Shown one piece after another: positions 21,602 through 30,654 of a stretch of DNA of 33,808 nt. The stretch's first letter is position 1. Every line of letters begins with the position of its first letter. A model generated the notes under the pieces. The model had not been told where the DNA came from. It made no database searches and saw only the letters and a program-made list of their open reading frames with translations. Position numbers and translations under genes: made by a program. Source of the DNA: Candidatus Taylorbacteria bacterium RIFCSPLOWO2_02_FULL_44_35 (GTDB taxonomy: Bacteria; Patescibacteriota; Minisyncoccia; Phycocordibacterales; DSPV01); NCBI GenBank assembly GCA_001822695.1, contig MHSF01000026.1:1-33808 (forward strand). The letters are read 5' to 3'.

Positions 21602-22882
21602 TTATAAATCTGCTTTCTCTCGACGAAATGAGAAAGACACCTTTTTACCAAGTAACTTCTCGTACTCGGATACGAGGGTGGCGATAATCTTTGATGGACG
21701 CTCTGTCAAAGCAAGCACTCGACCAGTTGCTTTATCAATTTTGAGTCCGTCAATATTTGCCGCAATATCAAGCGCGTCATCGCCAACACGCTCACGCATT
21801 TCCATAATAGTGTCGCTTAAAATTTCATAGAAAGTACGCTCTCCATGAGGAATATCGGAATAATCAAATGGAGCGAACCTCACACTACGCCGACGCTTGA
21901 TGAGTGCGCGACCTAACAAGACCATAAGAATACCTACAAGGAGAGTTATGCCTCCATATCGAAGGAAATCACTTTGGAAAAGTCCTAAAAGTTTTCTCTC
22001 TACGACAAAAGGAAACTCCGTGGTAGCGGGAGCAACTTGGTCTTGGTAGACAATGGAGCTTTTGGCGATATATAGTCCAGGAATCGTCTCAAAAGGAATC
22101 TGGATTGTCTTGACAAATGTAGCGGTTGTTTCGACCGCTACTGTTTCTGTAGATGTATATATTGTCTTGCCCGAAAGGTCAGTAATTTCGTACGTTATGG
22201 TAACGTCCACCCTGTTTCTATTGCCAAAGTTGAGTAGCTTGACTGAAAGTGGAAGAAACTCGCCTGGTGCGACTTTTGAGGCTAGCCCAGCGCCAGTGGT
22301 TTGGATTTGAGGTATGAGACTGATGTCAAAAATATTTTGTTCTCCTTGTGGCAGGTCGGGTAGCGGTGTTATGGACGATGCCTTTGGGGGCGACCCGACG
22401 GTTGCAACTACTCGGACTTGAGGTCTGGATTCTAATGTACTCTTGTTTTGCGCATTCAAAATAAAAGATCGCGGTCCGACAGAAATAATAGCTTCTCCAG
22501 CCACTTTAGCCAGGAAGGTAACGGTGCCAAAGGCCTCCGGCACAGAGAATCCTTTGGGGAAACCCGCGGTCTTTATAAACTGACCGCTTTTGTTGTCAAT
22601 AAGGTCGTAGCCCGGCTGTGGCACGGCAAGCCAACTTGAAGCAAGTGCAAACGAGGTTACTTCCAGAATGTCAGGAGGAAAACCGAGTGTAAACCGCACT
22701 GTATAATTTTTCTCACCGGAAGGGTCAATCACGACCGGCATCGTAAAAGTTTGGCCTTTCTCAACCGTAATAACTTTGCTTTGAAAAATAAACGAACTGG
22801 CCTCTGCTCCTAAGGGTATAACCATAAATCCAAGCAAGATGGCGAATGTGGCAAAAAATGATTTTGGGGTTAAGAATTTCAT
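21602..22882 (-). CDS. Membrane-anchored cohesin-domain protein
   Basis: A 426-aa surface protein: signal sequence about 1-28, a cohesin-like beta domain about 30-155 (KGQTFTMPVVIDPSG, YTVRFTLGFPPDILE, FGTVTFLAKVAGEAIISV), a second beta domain about 195-295, one membrane segment about 308-328, a KRRRS stop-transfer and a cytoplasmic tail of about 95 aa with helices. Cohesins bind dockerins; a dockerin protein is encoded 2 nt upstream. The ATG 22882 is preferred over one nine codons earlier that would overlap the dockerin gene. The cytoplasmic tail is large enough to signal inward; its family is not recognised. Confidence 0.8.
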   Translation of the reverse strand: MKFLTPKSFFATFAILLGFMVIPLGAEASSFIFQSKVITVEKGQTFTMPVVIDPSGEKNYTVRFTLGFPPDILEVTSFALASSWLAVPQPGYDLIDNKSGQFIKTAGFPKGFSVPEAFGTVTFLAKVAGEAIISVGPRSFILNAQNKSTLESRPQVRVVATVGSPPKASSITPLPDLPQGEQNIFDISLIPQIQTTGAGLASKVAPGEFLPLSVKLLNFGNRNRVDVTITYEITDLSGKTIYTSTETVAVETTATFVKTIQIPFETIPGLYIAKSSIVYQDQVAPATTEFPFVVERKLLGLFQSDFLRYGGITLLVGILMVLLGRALIKRRRSVRFAPFDYSDIPHGERTFYEILSDTIMEMRERVGDDALDIAANIDGLKIDKATGRVLALTERPSKIIATLVSEYEKLLGKKVSFSFRREKADL

Positions 22883-22884
22883 AG

Positions 22885-23595
22885 TTATATTTGATATGTT
22901 ATGCCCCAATAGACCATGAGAGCATTGAAGTTAAGAACATCCACACTAAATGTACTTCCCACGTTAGCGAGATTCTCCGCTCTACCCCAATTAACCATCA
23001 GAGAATTAAAATCAAGAATGTTGATGACGCCGTCTTTTTGGATATCTATCAGTTTTGCTTGCGCCGACATTGCAAGGTCTTCCACAGGCAGAGTTGGTAT
23101 TGGGGTCGGAGTTTGAATAATTGTGCCACCGCTACCTCCTCCACCCCCTCCACCGCCAGATGACACAACAGCAGGAGTTGTGGCTTGTCGCCAATCAGTT
23201 CGGACATCGCAGTAGTTTGGACAGTCAAAGGTAATTGTCCCAATTAATGTGCCAGTTGCGGTACCGGAAAATCTTCCAGTAGAAGGGTTGATGGAAACAT
23301 TGTTAAAATCAATCCAGCCTAGTTTCTCTCCCCACGCAGAGCCGGAAAGATTACCCGCGCCGTCACTTAAAACCCCTCCTTGAGCCGGATTAAATTTTAT
23401 CCAGCCGTAATTGGCCGACCACGCGTATCCAGAAAGCGCACCATCATCCACTACCACATTTTCAAAGTTAATATAGCCAGCATTATTACTCCAAGCGTAT
23501 TTGTATGGACTTGTAATCGTACCGGCCGAAACAAACGACAAAGGCAAAAACAGGGTGAGGATAGACATAAAAATTGTTAATCTTTGCTTTAGCAT
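22885..23595 (-). CDS. Secreted dockerin-domain protein with WSxNxGWI repeats
   Basis: A 236-aa exported protein with signal peptide (about 1-24). Three repeats follow: AWSNNAGYINF, AWSANYGWIKF and AWGEKLGWIDF, each about 30-35 residues apart. Then come a CPNYC pair, a run of eight Gly and a Thr/Pro linker. The C terminus is a type I dockerin: DIQKDGVINILDFNSLMVNWG is a good calcium loop plus helix, while the second copy (SVDVLNFNALMVYWG) has a degenerate loop. It should dock to the cohesin protein encoded 2 nt downstream. It starts 8 nt after the adhesin gene. Confidence 0.85.
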   Translation of the reverse strand: MLKQRLTIFMSILTLFLPLSFVSAGTITSPYKYAWSNNAGYINFENVVVDDGALSGYAWSANYGWIKFNPAQGGVLSDGAGNLSGSAWGEKLGWIDFNNVSINPSTGRFSGTATGTLIGTITFDCPNYCDVRTDWRQATTPAVVSSGGGGGGGGSGGTIIQTPTPIPTLPVEDLAMSAQAKLIDIQKDGVINILDFNSLMVNWGRAENLANVGSTFSVDVLNFNALMVYWGITYQI

Positions 23596-23603
23596 AAAAA
23601 TAA

Positions 23604-25721
23604 TTATGGGGTTTCAGTCGGAGGCAGAACAGCCTCTGGTTGAGATTCTGTGGTATTGACTGCTTCTATTGATGCTGGAGTCGGCTCATCCACGATCGGA
23701 GATATTGCCTCTGGTAATATTGGTGGAATGTCTGTTGGGGTTTCTGCTAGAGTTGGTTCATTTGTTGGGGAAGTAATTATTTCGGAAGTGGTGGTCGAAG
23801 TTTCGTTAGGCGTAGTTGGTGTTGGTAATTGCTCGGGTTCAGGAGATGTGTGAATTGGTGTATTTATTGCTGGAGTGACCCCGTTCTTTTGTAGAAGTAT
23901 GTCTACTTGATCGCCATTTACACAGACTTCGCTCCCGTCAGATTTTTTAATACAAAGTTCTTCAGTATGGAATTTTTTAGTAAATATTTCTTCAAAATAT
24001 CCACGGATTGCTGTTATGCGTGCAACAACAAGATCGGTGAGAAACTTTATTCCAGTAGAAATTTTGTCCGCAATGATAAGAATTGGATTACGACCAACTT
24101 CGGTTTGAATAGCGGTAATGTCTTCTAGAGAGGTGTTATTTTCATTAAAAACAAAATGCTTCACAAAAACTAAAACCATATCGACACCTTCACCATCGTA
24201 AGACGACAACGCTTGTCCTACTACTATTCCTCCATCCATAGCTCTCATAGCGACACCTGGTATTGAAGAAGGCGAGAGATAATCACCCGGCACAATAGCG
24301 CCATTTTCTGTTACAACTTTCACCGGCACTCTTCCTGATAAAGCTACGGGCAAAGCTTTTACTCCCTCTTTTTCCACGCCTCCAATAAGTATCCCCGGTC
24401 TAGTAGCGACGATGCCCAGTACATGTTGGTCGTAAGTATTTATACTCTTTCGTATTCCAGTTTTGAGACTTTGATCAAGTGAGACAACATCTCCTGCTTC
24501 TACACTCTCATCATTTGTGGTATATATTTCGGCCAAGTCAGCGCCGGTATCAATGACCGTTGCAAACATTTCATAAAGGCGAATATCAGTGTCTCCTGTT
24601 GCTGTTGAGGCACAGAGTGAATATGACTGCGATGACGCACCCGCGTCCACCTCAATGGCCGCGATTTCAAAATCGCCGATAACTGTACCAGAATTAGACG
24701 TGATGGTAATTATATTTGTTGCAAGAGTGCTACCCGTACAAGTTGCATCATCTTCAATCGAAAATACAAAACTTTGATCCGTGTTATTACTGCTCAAAAT
24801 TTCTGCTTTTCCACGCACATATACATCGCCAGTTGCCGTTGATGGTGTAACTGACACCGAGGTAACGGTCACTTGGCTTGAGCCGATATTTGTAAGTGCT
24901 TCGGTTGTATCATACGAGGCGACGTGTTGAATATCTCCACCTGGTGGCGTAATACAGTTTGACCATGCACCATTTTCAAAACAGCGGAACTTGCTCGTAT
25001 TTGAGTTATAGTATATTGCTCCATTGGTTCCAGTCGGATCACCGGATGAACTTTTTATATCCATTACCAACAAATCGGGTGTGGCTGAACCGCTACCACC
25101 GGCTCCAATCTGCACATTTCCCGTTGTTTCAGTACCAGCAATCTGCAAACCAATATTGCCTGTTCCGGTAATTCCTCCTCCTAATGCTAACGAACCTAAT
25201 GTTCCAACACTGGTCAATGACGAATCAACCACACCTGAAGCCAGTGAAGTTCCTGTTAATGTTCCGGCTGACGCTGTGACAGTGATGTTCGCTGTTCCGT
25301 CAAAAGATACTCCATTGATGGTCCGTGCTGTTTGAAATGCGCTTGCAGTCCCTGCATTTCCAGATATTGTTGTTTGGTCTCCTGTATTCGTACCGGAAGA
25401 ATTGCCAAGCACTATGAGCTGTGCATCAGTGACGTATCTTTTATTTAAGCTATCCAGAATATCAGCGGTAGAAAAGGAAATATTTCCAGTCAAGGCAAAG
25501 CCGTTGATGGTTGTAGTATTGGGGACTGAAGTGTAACCAAGAGCATCCTGTTTACTATTAAAAATACCCCAATCACCTGTTGTCAAAAGTCCACGATTGA
25601 GCAAAGAAGCCGATGGAATATTGAAAGAATGGATGTTGCCAATTGAGGAAATTGCGAAATCGGTACCAGTACTGCTAGCGACTAATGTCTGGGTAGAACC
25701 AGACTGGCCGTTTAAACTCAA
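23604..25721 (-). CDS. Tail-fibre-like surface adhesin, main part
   Basis: A low-complexity Ser/Thr/Gly-rich protein like phage tail fibres and large CPR surface proteins. Early repeats include INGVSFDGTANITVT and LGGGITGTGNIGLQIAG, then GAIYYNSNTSKFRCFENGAWSNC. A later domain starts DLAEIYTTNDESVEAGDVVSLD and carries GRVPVKVVTENGAIVPGDYL; the last 75 residues are a Pro/Thr/Glu tail. The frame continues upstream without a start to a TAG at 25782, adding PGQTLEPDCAPGSENC, a known CPR motif. Beyond that stop the same frame holds a signal peptide. So 23604-25970 appears to be one gene with an internal amber codon; the TTG at 25721 is only a nominal start. Confidence 0.75.
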   Translation of the reverse strand: MSLNGQSGSTQTLVASSTGTDFAISSIGNIHSFNIPSASLLNRGLLTTGDWGIFNSKQDALGYTSVPNTTTINGFALTGNISFSTADILDSLNKRYVTDAQLIVLGNSSGTNTGDQTTISGNAGTASAFQTARTINGVSFDGTANITVTASAGTLTGTSLASGVVDSSLTSVGTLGSLALGGGITGTGNIGLQIAGTETTGNVQIGAGGSGSATPDLLVMDIKSSSGDPTGTNGAIYYNSNTSKFRCFENGAWSNCITPPGGDIQHVASYDTTEALTNIGSSQVTVTSVSVTPSTATGDVYVRGKAEILSSNNTDQSFVFSIEDDATCTGSTLATNIITITSNSGTVIGDFEIAAIEVDAGASSQSYSLCASTATGDTDIRLYEMFATVIDTGADLAEIYTTNDESVEAGDVVSLDQSLKTGIRKSINTYDQHVLGIVATRPGILIGGVEKEGVKALPVALSGRVPVKVVTENGAIVPGDYLSPSSIPGVAMRAMDGGIVVGQALSSYDGEGVDMVLVFVKHFVFNENNTSLEDITAIQTEVGRNPILIIADKISTGIKFLTDLVVARITAIRGYFEEIFTKKFHTEELCIKKSDGSEVCVNGDQVDILLQKNGVTPAINTPIHTSPEPEQLPTPTTPNETSTTTSEIITSPTNEPTLAETPTDIPPILPEAISPIVDEPTPASIEAVNTTESQPEAVLPPTETP

Positions 25722-25781
25722 GACAGCAACTCCGCAATTCTCCGAGCCAGGAGCGCAGTCGGGTTCCAGAGTTTGCCCCGG

Positions 25782-25970
<189 letters not shown>

Positions 25971-26048
25971 AAGATAAATCGCTTGTATTATTTTAACATA
26001 TTTTTAAAACACAAGAATCCGAGTTTCAGACAAAAGACCAACTTTTTG

Positions 26049-26073
26049 GTGGGACGCGCTTCGCGCGTCCCAC
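26049..26073. repeat. Perfect 11-bp GC-rich hairpin
   Basis: GTGGGACGCGC (26049-26059) pairs with 26063-26073 around a TTC loop. Only three T residues follow on the + strand, so termination is weak at best. It lies between tRNA-Thr and the adhesin gene and would be part of the tRNA transcript's downstream region on the - strand. Confidence 0.7.
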
Positions 26074-26107
26074 TTTCTGGGTGCTTCTGTATCTTTTTCT
26101 ACAAAAC

Positions 26108-26183
26108 TGGAGCCGATGTCCGGGATTGAACCGGAGACCTCGATATTACCAATATCGTGCTCTACCAACTGAGCTACATCGGC
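26108..26183 (-). tRNA. tRNA-Thr (anticodon GGU)
   Basis: Complete cloverleaf on the - strand: acceptor GCCGATG/CATCGGC, D arm with AGTTGGT, anticodon stem CGATA/TATCG with loop TTGGTAA, T arm with TTCAATC, discriminator T and an encoded CCA (26108-26110). The anticodon is complementary to 26148-26150. It reads ACC and ACU and complements the CGU isoacceptor at 14650-14725. Confidence 0.95.
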
Positions 26184-26296
26184 GTATAGATTTTTTAACG
26201 ACCTATCAAAACAACTACATCGGCACCACCTCAATAGATTAATATAACCATCGAATATTATCAATCAGTTCTCGGGGGTCTCAAAGTTATCCCCAG

Positions 26297-26325
26297 TTGA
26301 CAGATACCCCAAGGGGGTATAGGAT
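26297..26325 (+). promoter_or_regulatory. csoR promoter with CsoR operator in the spacer
   Basis: TTGACA (26297-26302) and TAGGAT (26320-26325) are 17 bp apart. The spacer holds the palindrome ATACCCCAAGGGGGTAT (26304-26320, 7-bp perfect arms), the GC-tract form typical of CsoR operators. The expected transcription start is the A of the csoR ATG at 26333, so the mRNA would be leaderless. Bound CsoR would block the polymerase; copper would release it. Confidence 0.7.
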
Positions 26326-26332
26326 ACTGGTT

Positions 26333-26599
26333 ATGAAAGATGAAAATAAAAATCGGCTCATTCGCCGGCTAAAAATCGTGGAAGGTCAAGTCCGCGGCCT
26401 TCAGGAAATGTTGAAAAAAGACGCTTATTGTATAGATATCATTACCCAAACATCGGCGGTTAAGCAGGGGTTGTCTAATGTTGAAGATATTCTTATGGAG
26501 AATCATTTGGGCTCGTGTTTGACTCATCAAGTAAAAAAGGGCAAAGAAAAACAAGCGGTGAGTGAGATTTTGAAGGTCTACAGATTAAAAAGAAAATAA
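26333..26599 (+). CDS. csoR: Copper-sensing repressor CsoR
   Basis: All-helical DNA-binding repressor of 88 aa. The Cu(I) ligands are present with canonical spacing: Cys33 in AYCIDI, His58 in ENHLG and Cys62 in GSCL (25 and 4 residues apart, as in characterised CsoR). The N-terminal RRLKIVEGQVRGL helix is also typical. The ATG 26333 is chosen over an in-frame TTG at 26297 because the latter is the -35 box. It heads the copper operon and probably controls it and itself through the 26304-26320 operator. Confidence 0.93.
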   Translation: MKDENKNRLIRRLKIVEGQVRGLQEMLKKDAYCIDIITQTSAVKQGLSNVEDILMENHLGSCLTHQVKKGKEKQAVSEILKVYRLKRK

Positions 26600-26632
26600 A
26601 TTATAAAATAATTATCAATTAATTTAACTAAT

Positions 26633-26893
26633 ATGATGTATGGACTATATGGCGACTCTGGGGGCTGGGGCGCGGGCAATATGATGGGCTGGTTCGGCGG
26701 CGGTTTTATGATGATTCTATTCTGGGCGGCAGTAATTATTTTTGTTGTTTGGTTAGTGAGAGAAATTAGTGGAAGGAATAATGAAAAACCTAATTCAAAT
26801 TCCGCTCTTGAAATTCTCAAGGAGCGTTACGCCAAAGGGGAAATCAACAAAGAAGAATTCGAGTCCAAGAAAAGAGACATTGCGTCGAGTTAA
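26633..26893 (+). CDS. Small membrane protein with SHOCT domain
   Basis: An 86-aa protein. The N terminus is rich in Gly, Trp and Met, followed by one membrane segment (about 24-44) and a C-terminal SHOCT motif: ALEILKERYAKGEINKEEFESKK. SHOCT domains are short oligomerisation segments. The Met-rich outside portion could bind copper, which fits its place between csoR and copA, but that is inference. Two adjacent ATG codons (26633, 26636) are possible starts. Confidence 0.8.
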   Translation: MMYGLYGDSGGWGAGNMMGWFGGGFMMILFWAAVIIFVVWLVREISGRNNEKPNSNSALEILKERYAKGEINKEEFESKKRDIASS

Positions 26894-26917
26894 AATTATC
26901 AGCTCATAAAAATTATT

Positions 26918-27175
26918 ATGCTTGCATATAAAAGTTATGTTTCCAAGTGCGTTCTTGGCGCGGAGGTTATTTATGTTTTCTGTCTCGTTGGCGGATTATT
27001 ACCGTGGCGTTCTTTGCGGGGGATTGAATTGCACCACGCGCTGTTTGAAACACTGCCGGGGTTCACATGGCTTACATTGGGAAGTGTGATATGGGGAGCG
27101 GTTATGTTGGCCGTTTTTGCGATTGTTTTCGGGGCTTATATGGTCTGGATGCATAATTCCAGCTTAGTCAAATGA
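26918..27175 (+). CDS. DUF5676-like two-segment membrane protein
   Basis: An 85-aa protein with two hydrophobic segments (about 11-30 and 50-75), a central HHALFE motif and a WLTLGSVIWG lead into the second segment. The arrangement resembles the DUF5676 membrane family often found beside copper ATPases. Its stop overlaps the copA start as ATGA. Function unknown; His residues at the membrane edge may handle metal. Confidence 0.6.
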   Translation: MLAYKSYVSKCVLGAEVIYVFCLVGGLLPWRSLRGIELHHALFETLPGFTWLTLGSVIWGAVMLAVFAIVFGAYMVWMHNSSLVK

Positions 27176-29670
27176 AAGCCGTTTACAAAATACAAGGAAT
27201 GCATTGCGCCGGTTGCGTGGCAACGATTGAGCGCGTGCTTTCAAGGACGGCTGGCGTGCGTTCGGCTTCGGCAAATTTTGCTTCAGAATCGGCCTTGATT
27301 GAATTTGATGAAAATATTATTTCCGAGTCGGCTCTTGTGAAAGCAGTAGAATCAGTGGGGTATGATCTCATTTCCAACAATATGAAGACAGATTCCCCCA
27401 AAAAAGATGAAGCAACTGTCGGTGGAAATATTGAAACAATTTCAGTAAAAGTTTTGGGAATGGACTCTCCCCATTGCGCTATGGTCGTGGAAGGAGCGAT
27501 AAAAAAATTGTCGGGCATAAAAAACACGGATGTTGATTTTTCAAACCAGCGGGCAAAAGTAGTTTTTGATTCCAAAAAACTCACCGCCAGTGAAATTTTT
27601 AAAGTAATAACTGATGCGGGATATAAACCGATTGTGGAAGAAGGCGAAGCGGAAGAAATTTTGGATAAGGAAAAAGTTGAAAGAGAAAAGCAAATGAAAA
27701 TTATGAAGCGCAAGCTTACTGTCGGCGGCGTTCTTTCACTTTTTATATTTTTGGGCAGTTTTCCGCAATGGTTCTCTTTTGCGCCGCAGATTTTAAACAA
27801 TAATTGGATACTTCTCCTTCTGACGACGCCAGTTCAATTTTGGGTGGGCTTTCAATTTTACAGCGGGCTTAAGCTTCTTGTAAAATACCGCACGGCTGAT
27901 ATGAACACCTTGATTGCCATCGGAACACTAGCCGCTTATTTTTACAGCGTGGCAGTTACGGTTTTTCCTTCTTTTTTTACACAAGGAGGGTTGATACCGA
28001 CAATTTATTTTGACACCTCGGCGATTATTATTGTCCTGATTCTTTTGGGAAAATATTTTGAGGTCTTGATGAAAGGCAGAGCTTCGGAAGCGATTAAGAA
28101 GCTCATTGGTCTGCAACCAAAAATCGCAAAAATTTTGAGGGATGGGAAAGAGATTGAAATATCTATATCTGAAGTGCAAGTTGGAGATTTGATAATTGTT
28201 CGGCCTGGAGAAAGGATTCCGGTTGACGGAAAAATCACCGAGGGCGACTCGGAAATTGACGAATCAATGGTGACCGGAGAATCAATGCCGGTTCACAAAA
28301 AGGCTGGCGGCGCGGTTATCGGTAGTACCATAAATAAATTCGGAGCTTTTACTTTTCAAGCAACAAAGGTAGGCAAAGACACGGTGCTTTCGCAGATTAT
28401 TAAAATGGTGGAGGAAGCCCAAGGTTCAAAAGCGCCGATTCAACGGCTGGCTGACCTCGTTTCCTCTTACTTCGTCCCAGCGGTTTTTGTTGTTGCCGTT
28501 TTGACTTTTATCGTTTGGTTTTTCTTTGGACCCGTTCCGGCTTTTACTTTTGCTCTTATAAACTTCGTGGCAGTCCTCATAATCGCTTGCCCATGCGCGC
28601 TTGGTCTCGCCACGCCCATGGCTATTATGGTTTCCTCTGGTAGCGCCGCCAGCAGGGGGATTTTGGTAAAAGACGCCGCTTCCCTTGAAATTGCCAACAA
28701 GATAAACGCAGTAATCTTGGATAAAACCGGCACTCTTACTCAAGGCAAACCGGTGGTGACGGATGTAATAATAGCTAACGACCAACGACTAACGACCAAC
28801 GACATTTTAAAAATTGCCGCGAGTATAGAAAACAAATCTGAACATTCTTTGGCACAGGCAATAGTTAATAAAGCGAAGGAAGAAAAAATTAGCTTGTCGC
28901 CGGTGGAAAATTTCCAAGCCATTTCTGGCCATGGTGTTTCCGCGACGCTTGAAAATAAAAAAATTTTACTGGGCACAAGAAAATTAATGGCTGACAATAA
29001 AATTAATGCTGTAGCATGGGAAGAAAAAATAATAAATTTAGAAAGTCAGGGCAAAACCGCAATGATTCTGGCGGTTGATAACGAGCTCATTGGTTTAATC
29101 GCGGTGGCCGATGTGTTGAAAAGAGAGTCAATTGAAGCGGTCCAAGTTCTCAAGAAAAATAATATAGATGTTTGGATGCTAACCGGAGATAACAAGCGCA
29201 CCGCCCGCGCCATCGCGGCCGAGGCGGGTATAGACAATGTGATGAGCGAGGTCCTGCCTGACAAGAAATCGGAAAAGGTGCGCGAGCTTCAGGATCAGGG
29301 GAAAATTGTGGCGATGATCGGCGATGGTATAAATGACGCGCCCGCTTTAACGCAAGCCAATGTCGGCATTGCCATGGGCGAAGGTACGGACATTGCCATG
29401 GAGTCAGCCAATATCACGCTGATGAGAGGGGACATGATGCTTATTCCGGAGGTGATAAAGATTTCAAGGCGAACGATGAGAATAATAAAACAGAACCTTT
29501 TCTGGGCTTTTTTCTATAATGTTGCTTTCATCCCGGTGGCGGCAGGCGTCCTCTATCCATTTTTCGGAATCTTGCTCAATCCTATTTTTGCCGCCGCCGC
29601 CATGGCATTCAGCAGTATTAGCGTTGTCTTAAATTCCTTGCGGTTGCGGAGAGTAAACTTAGATGTATAA
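27172..29670 (+). CDS. copA: Copper-exporting P1B-type ATPase CopA
   Basis: Pumps Cu(I) out of the cytoplasm. Two N-terminal heavy-metal domains: the first has GMHCAGC (Cys12, Cys15), while the second has GMDSPHC and has lost the first Cys. The membrane core includes CPCALGLATP (Cys473-Pro-Cys475), typical for Cu(I). The A domain has GESMPV; the P domain has DKTGTLT (Asp517), SEHSLAQ for the HP locus and GDGINDAPAL. Length 832 aa is normal. Between the DKTGTLT strand and the next helix a 13-bp DNA repeat codes for NDQRLTTND. Overlaps both neighbours, so it lies in the csoR operon. Confidence 0.95.
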   Translation: MKAVYKIQGMHCAGCVATIERVLSRTAGVRSASANFASESALIEFDENIISESALVKAVESVGYDLISNNMKTDSPKKDEATVGGNIETISVKVLGMDSPHCAMVVEGAIKKLSGIKNTDVDFSNQRAKVVFDSKKLTASEIFKVITDAGYKPIVEEGEAEEILDKEKVEREKQMKIMKRKLTVGGVLSLFIFLGSFPQWFSFAPQILNNNWILLLLTTPVQFWVGFQFYSGLKLLVKYRTADMNTLIAIGTLAAYFYSVAVTVFPSFFTQGGLIPTIYFDTSAIIIVLILLGKYFEVLMKGRASEAIKKLIGLQPKIAKILRDGKEIEISISEVQVGDLIIVRPGERIPVDGKITEGDSEIDESMVTGESMPVHKKAGGAVIGSTINKFGAFTFQATKVGKDTVLSQIIKMVEEAQGSKAPIQRLADLVSSYFVPAVFVVAVLTFIVWFFFGPVPAFTFALINFVAVLIIACPCALGLATPMAIMVSSGSAASRGILVKDAASLEIANKINAVILDKTGTLTQGKPVVTDVIIANDQRLTTNDILKIAASIENKSEHSLAQAIVNKAKEEKISLSPVENFQAISGHGVSATLENKKILLGTRKLMADNKINAVAWEEKIINLESQGKTAMILAVDNELIGLIAVADVLKRESIEAVQVLKKNNIDVWMLTGDNKRTARAIAAEAGIDNVMSEVLPDKKSEKVRELQDQGKIVAMIGDGINDAPALTQANVGIAMGEGTDIAMESANITLMRGDMMLIPEVIKISRRTMRIIKQNLFWAFFYNVAFIPVAAGVLYPFFGILLNPIFAAAAMAFSSISVVLNSLRLRRVNLDV

Positions 29671-30073
29671 TAAGTCAATGAAAAATTTTGCGGCAATATT
29701 AATTCTTATCAGTTTCATCAGTATGGCGGTTTTTGGCGCGATTATTATCAACGATTCTATGATGAATCATAATGGCTGTATCGCTTCCGCTGTTACTGGT
29801 GGTGATTGCCCGATTAATCAATTAGCCCTCTTCTTTCATCATCTAGCGCCGCTTCAAGCTCTTTTCATTTCATTACCGCTAGCGCCAGTGGCTTTTTTCC
29901 TTTTATTGTTATTATTTTGGGCGCTCGCGGTCTTTCTGTTGTTTGACAGAATATATTATCCGCCAGCCAGTTTATCTTTAGCGTATATAAAGAATAATAG
30001 AAGCAGGGAACATTTTCACAAATATCAACTTTTGCGTTGGCTCGCTTTTTTGGAGCACAGCCCCTCCTTTTAA
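29663..30073 (+). CDS. Membrane protein of unknown function in the copper operon
   Basis: A 136-aa protein (131 aa if the better-placed ATG at 29678, MKNFAAI, is used). It has a hydrophobic N-terminal segment, an outside loop with MMNHNGCIASAVTGGDCP (Met, His and two Cys), two more hydrophobic stretches and a basic C-terminal tail ending HSPSF. The start overlaps the end of copA. I do not recognise a family; the Cys/His/Met loop and context suggest copper handling. A gap of about 80 bp with A+T-rich sequence separates it from the next gene. Confidence 0.7.
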   Translation: MYNKSMKNFAAILILISFISMAVFGAIIINDSMMNHNGCIASAVTGGDCPINQLALFFHHLAPLQALFISLPLAPVAFFLLLLLFWALAVFLLFDRIYYPPASLSLAYIKNNRSREHFHKYQLLRWLAFLEHSPSF

Positions 30074-30155
30074 ATAGTGTCCGCGAGAGTTTTTTCGCGC
30101 GCTAGTTTTGTCGTCTCGCTATAAGATTTTTTATCATTTATATTTAATTTAATCT

Positions 30156-30650
30156 ATGAAAACAAAAACAATTATTATCGGTGCGGTTATCGTTTTGGGT
30201 ATTATTGGTTTAATGTGGTGGGGTTGGGGCAATCAAACTGCCGACATTCCAAAGGACTACGGAGCGGCAAGCGCTCTTTTGGCATCGGAAAAATTATACG
30301 ATTTCGGTTCAATCTCAATGAAGGACGGCTTAGTCAATCATATATTTAAGATTACCAATTCTTCGGACAAAGATGTCTTGGTGAAAAAAATTGTCACTTC
30401 CTGTATGTGCACCGAGGCCTATATTGAAAGCGAAGGCAAAGAAAAAGGACCTTTTAGCATGGAAGGCATGGGTTATGTTCCGCCAGCCAATGAAACCATC
30501 AAGGCCGGTGAATCGCGAAATGTCAAAGTTGTCTATGACCCCAATGCTCACGGTCCGGCGGGAGTCGGCGCCATTGGCCGTCTTGTTTACATTACCGACG
30601 CGGCGGGTGGAGAGCTTCAACTTGAAATAAAAGCGCTAGTAACCCCTTAA
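30156..30650 (+). CDS. DUF1573 family exported protein
   Basis: A 164-aa protein with an N-terminal membrane anchor (about 5-24). It then has the DUF1573 beta domain: YDFGSISMKDGLVNHIFKITN, DVLVKKIVTSCMCTEA with a CxC pair, and a C-terminal strand ending LQLEIKALVTP. Such proteins are extracytoplasmic and often encoded with redox or metal genes. The CMC pair could bind copper or take part in thiol exchange with the CcdA protein encoded 4 nt downstream. Confidence 0.85.
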   Translation: MKTKTIIIGAVIVLGIIGLMWWGWGNQTADIPKDYGAASALLASEKLYDFGSISMKDGLVNHIFKITNSSDKDVLVKKIVTSCMCTEAYIESEGKEKGPFSMEGMGYVPPANETIKAGESRNVKVVYDPNAHGPAGVGAIGRLVYITDAAGGELQLEIKALVTP

Positions 30651-30654
30651 CATT

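Noticed and set aside
26004-26264. 86-aa frame on the - strand (DVAQLVEHDIGN)
   Set aside because: It is the translation of the tRNA-Thr gene and its flanks.
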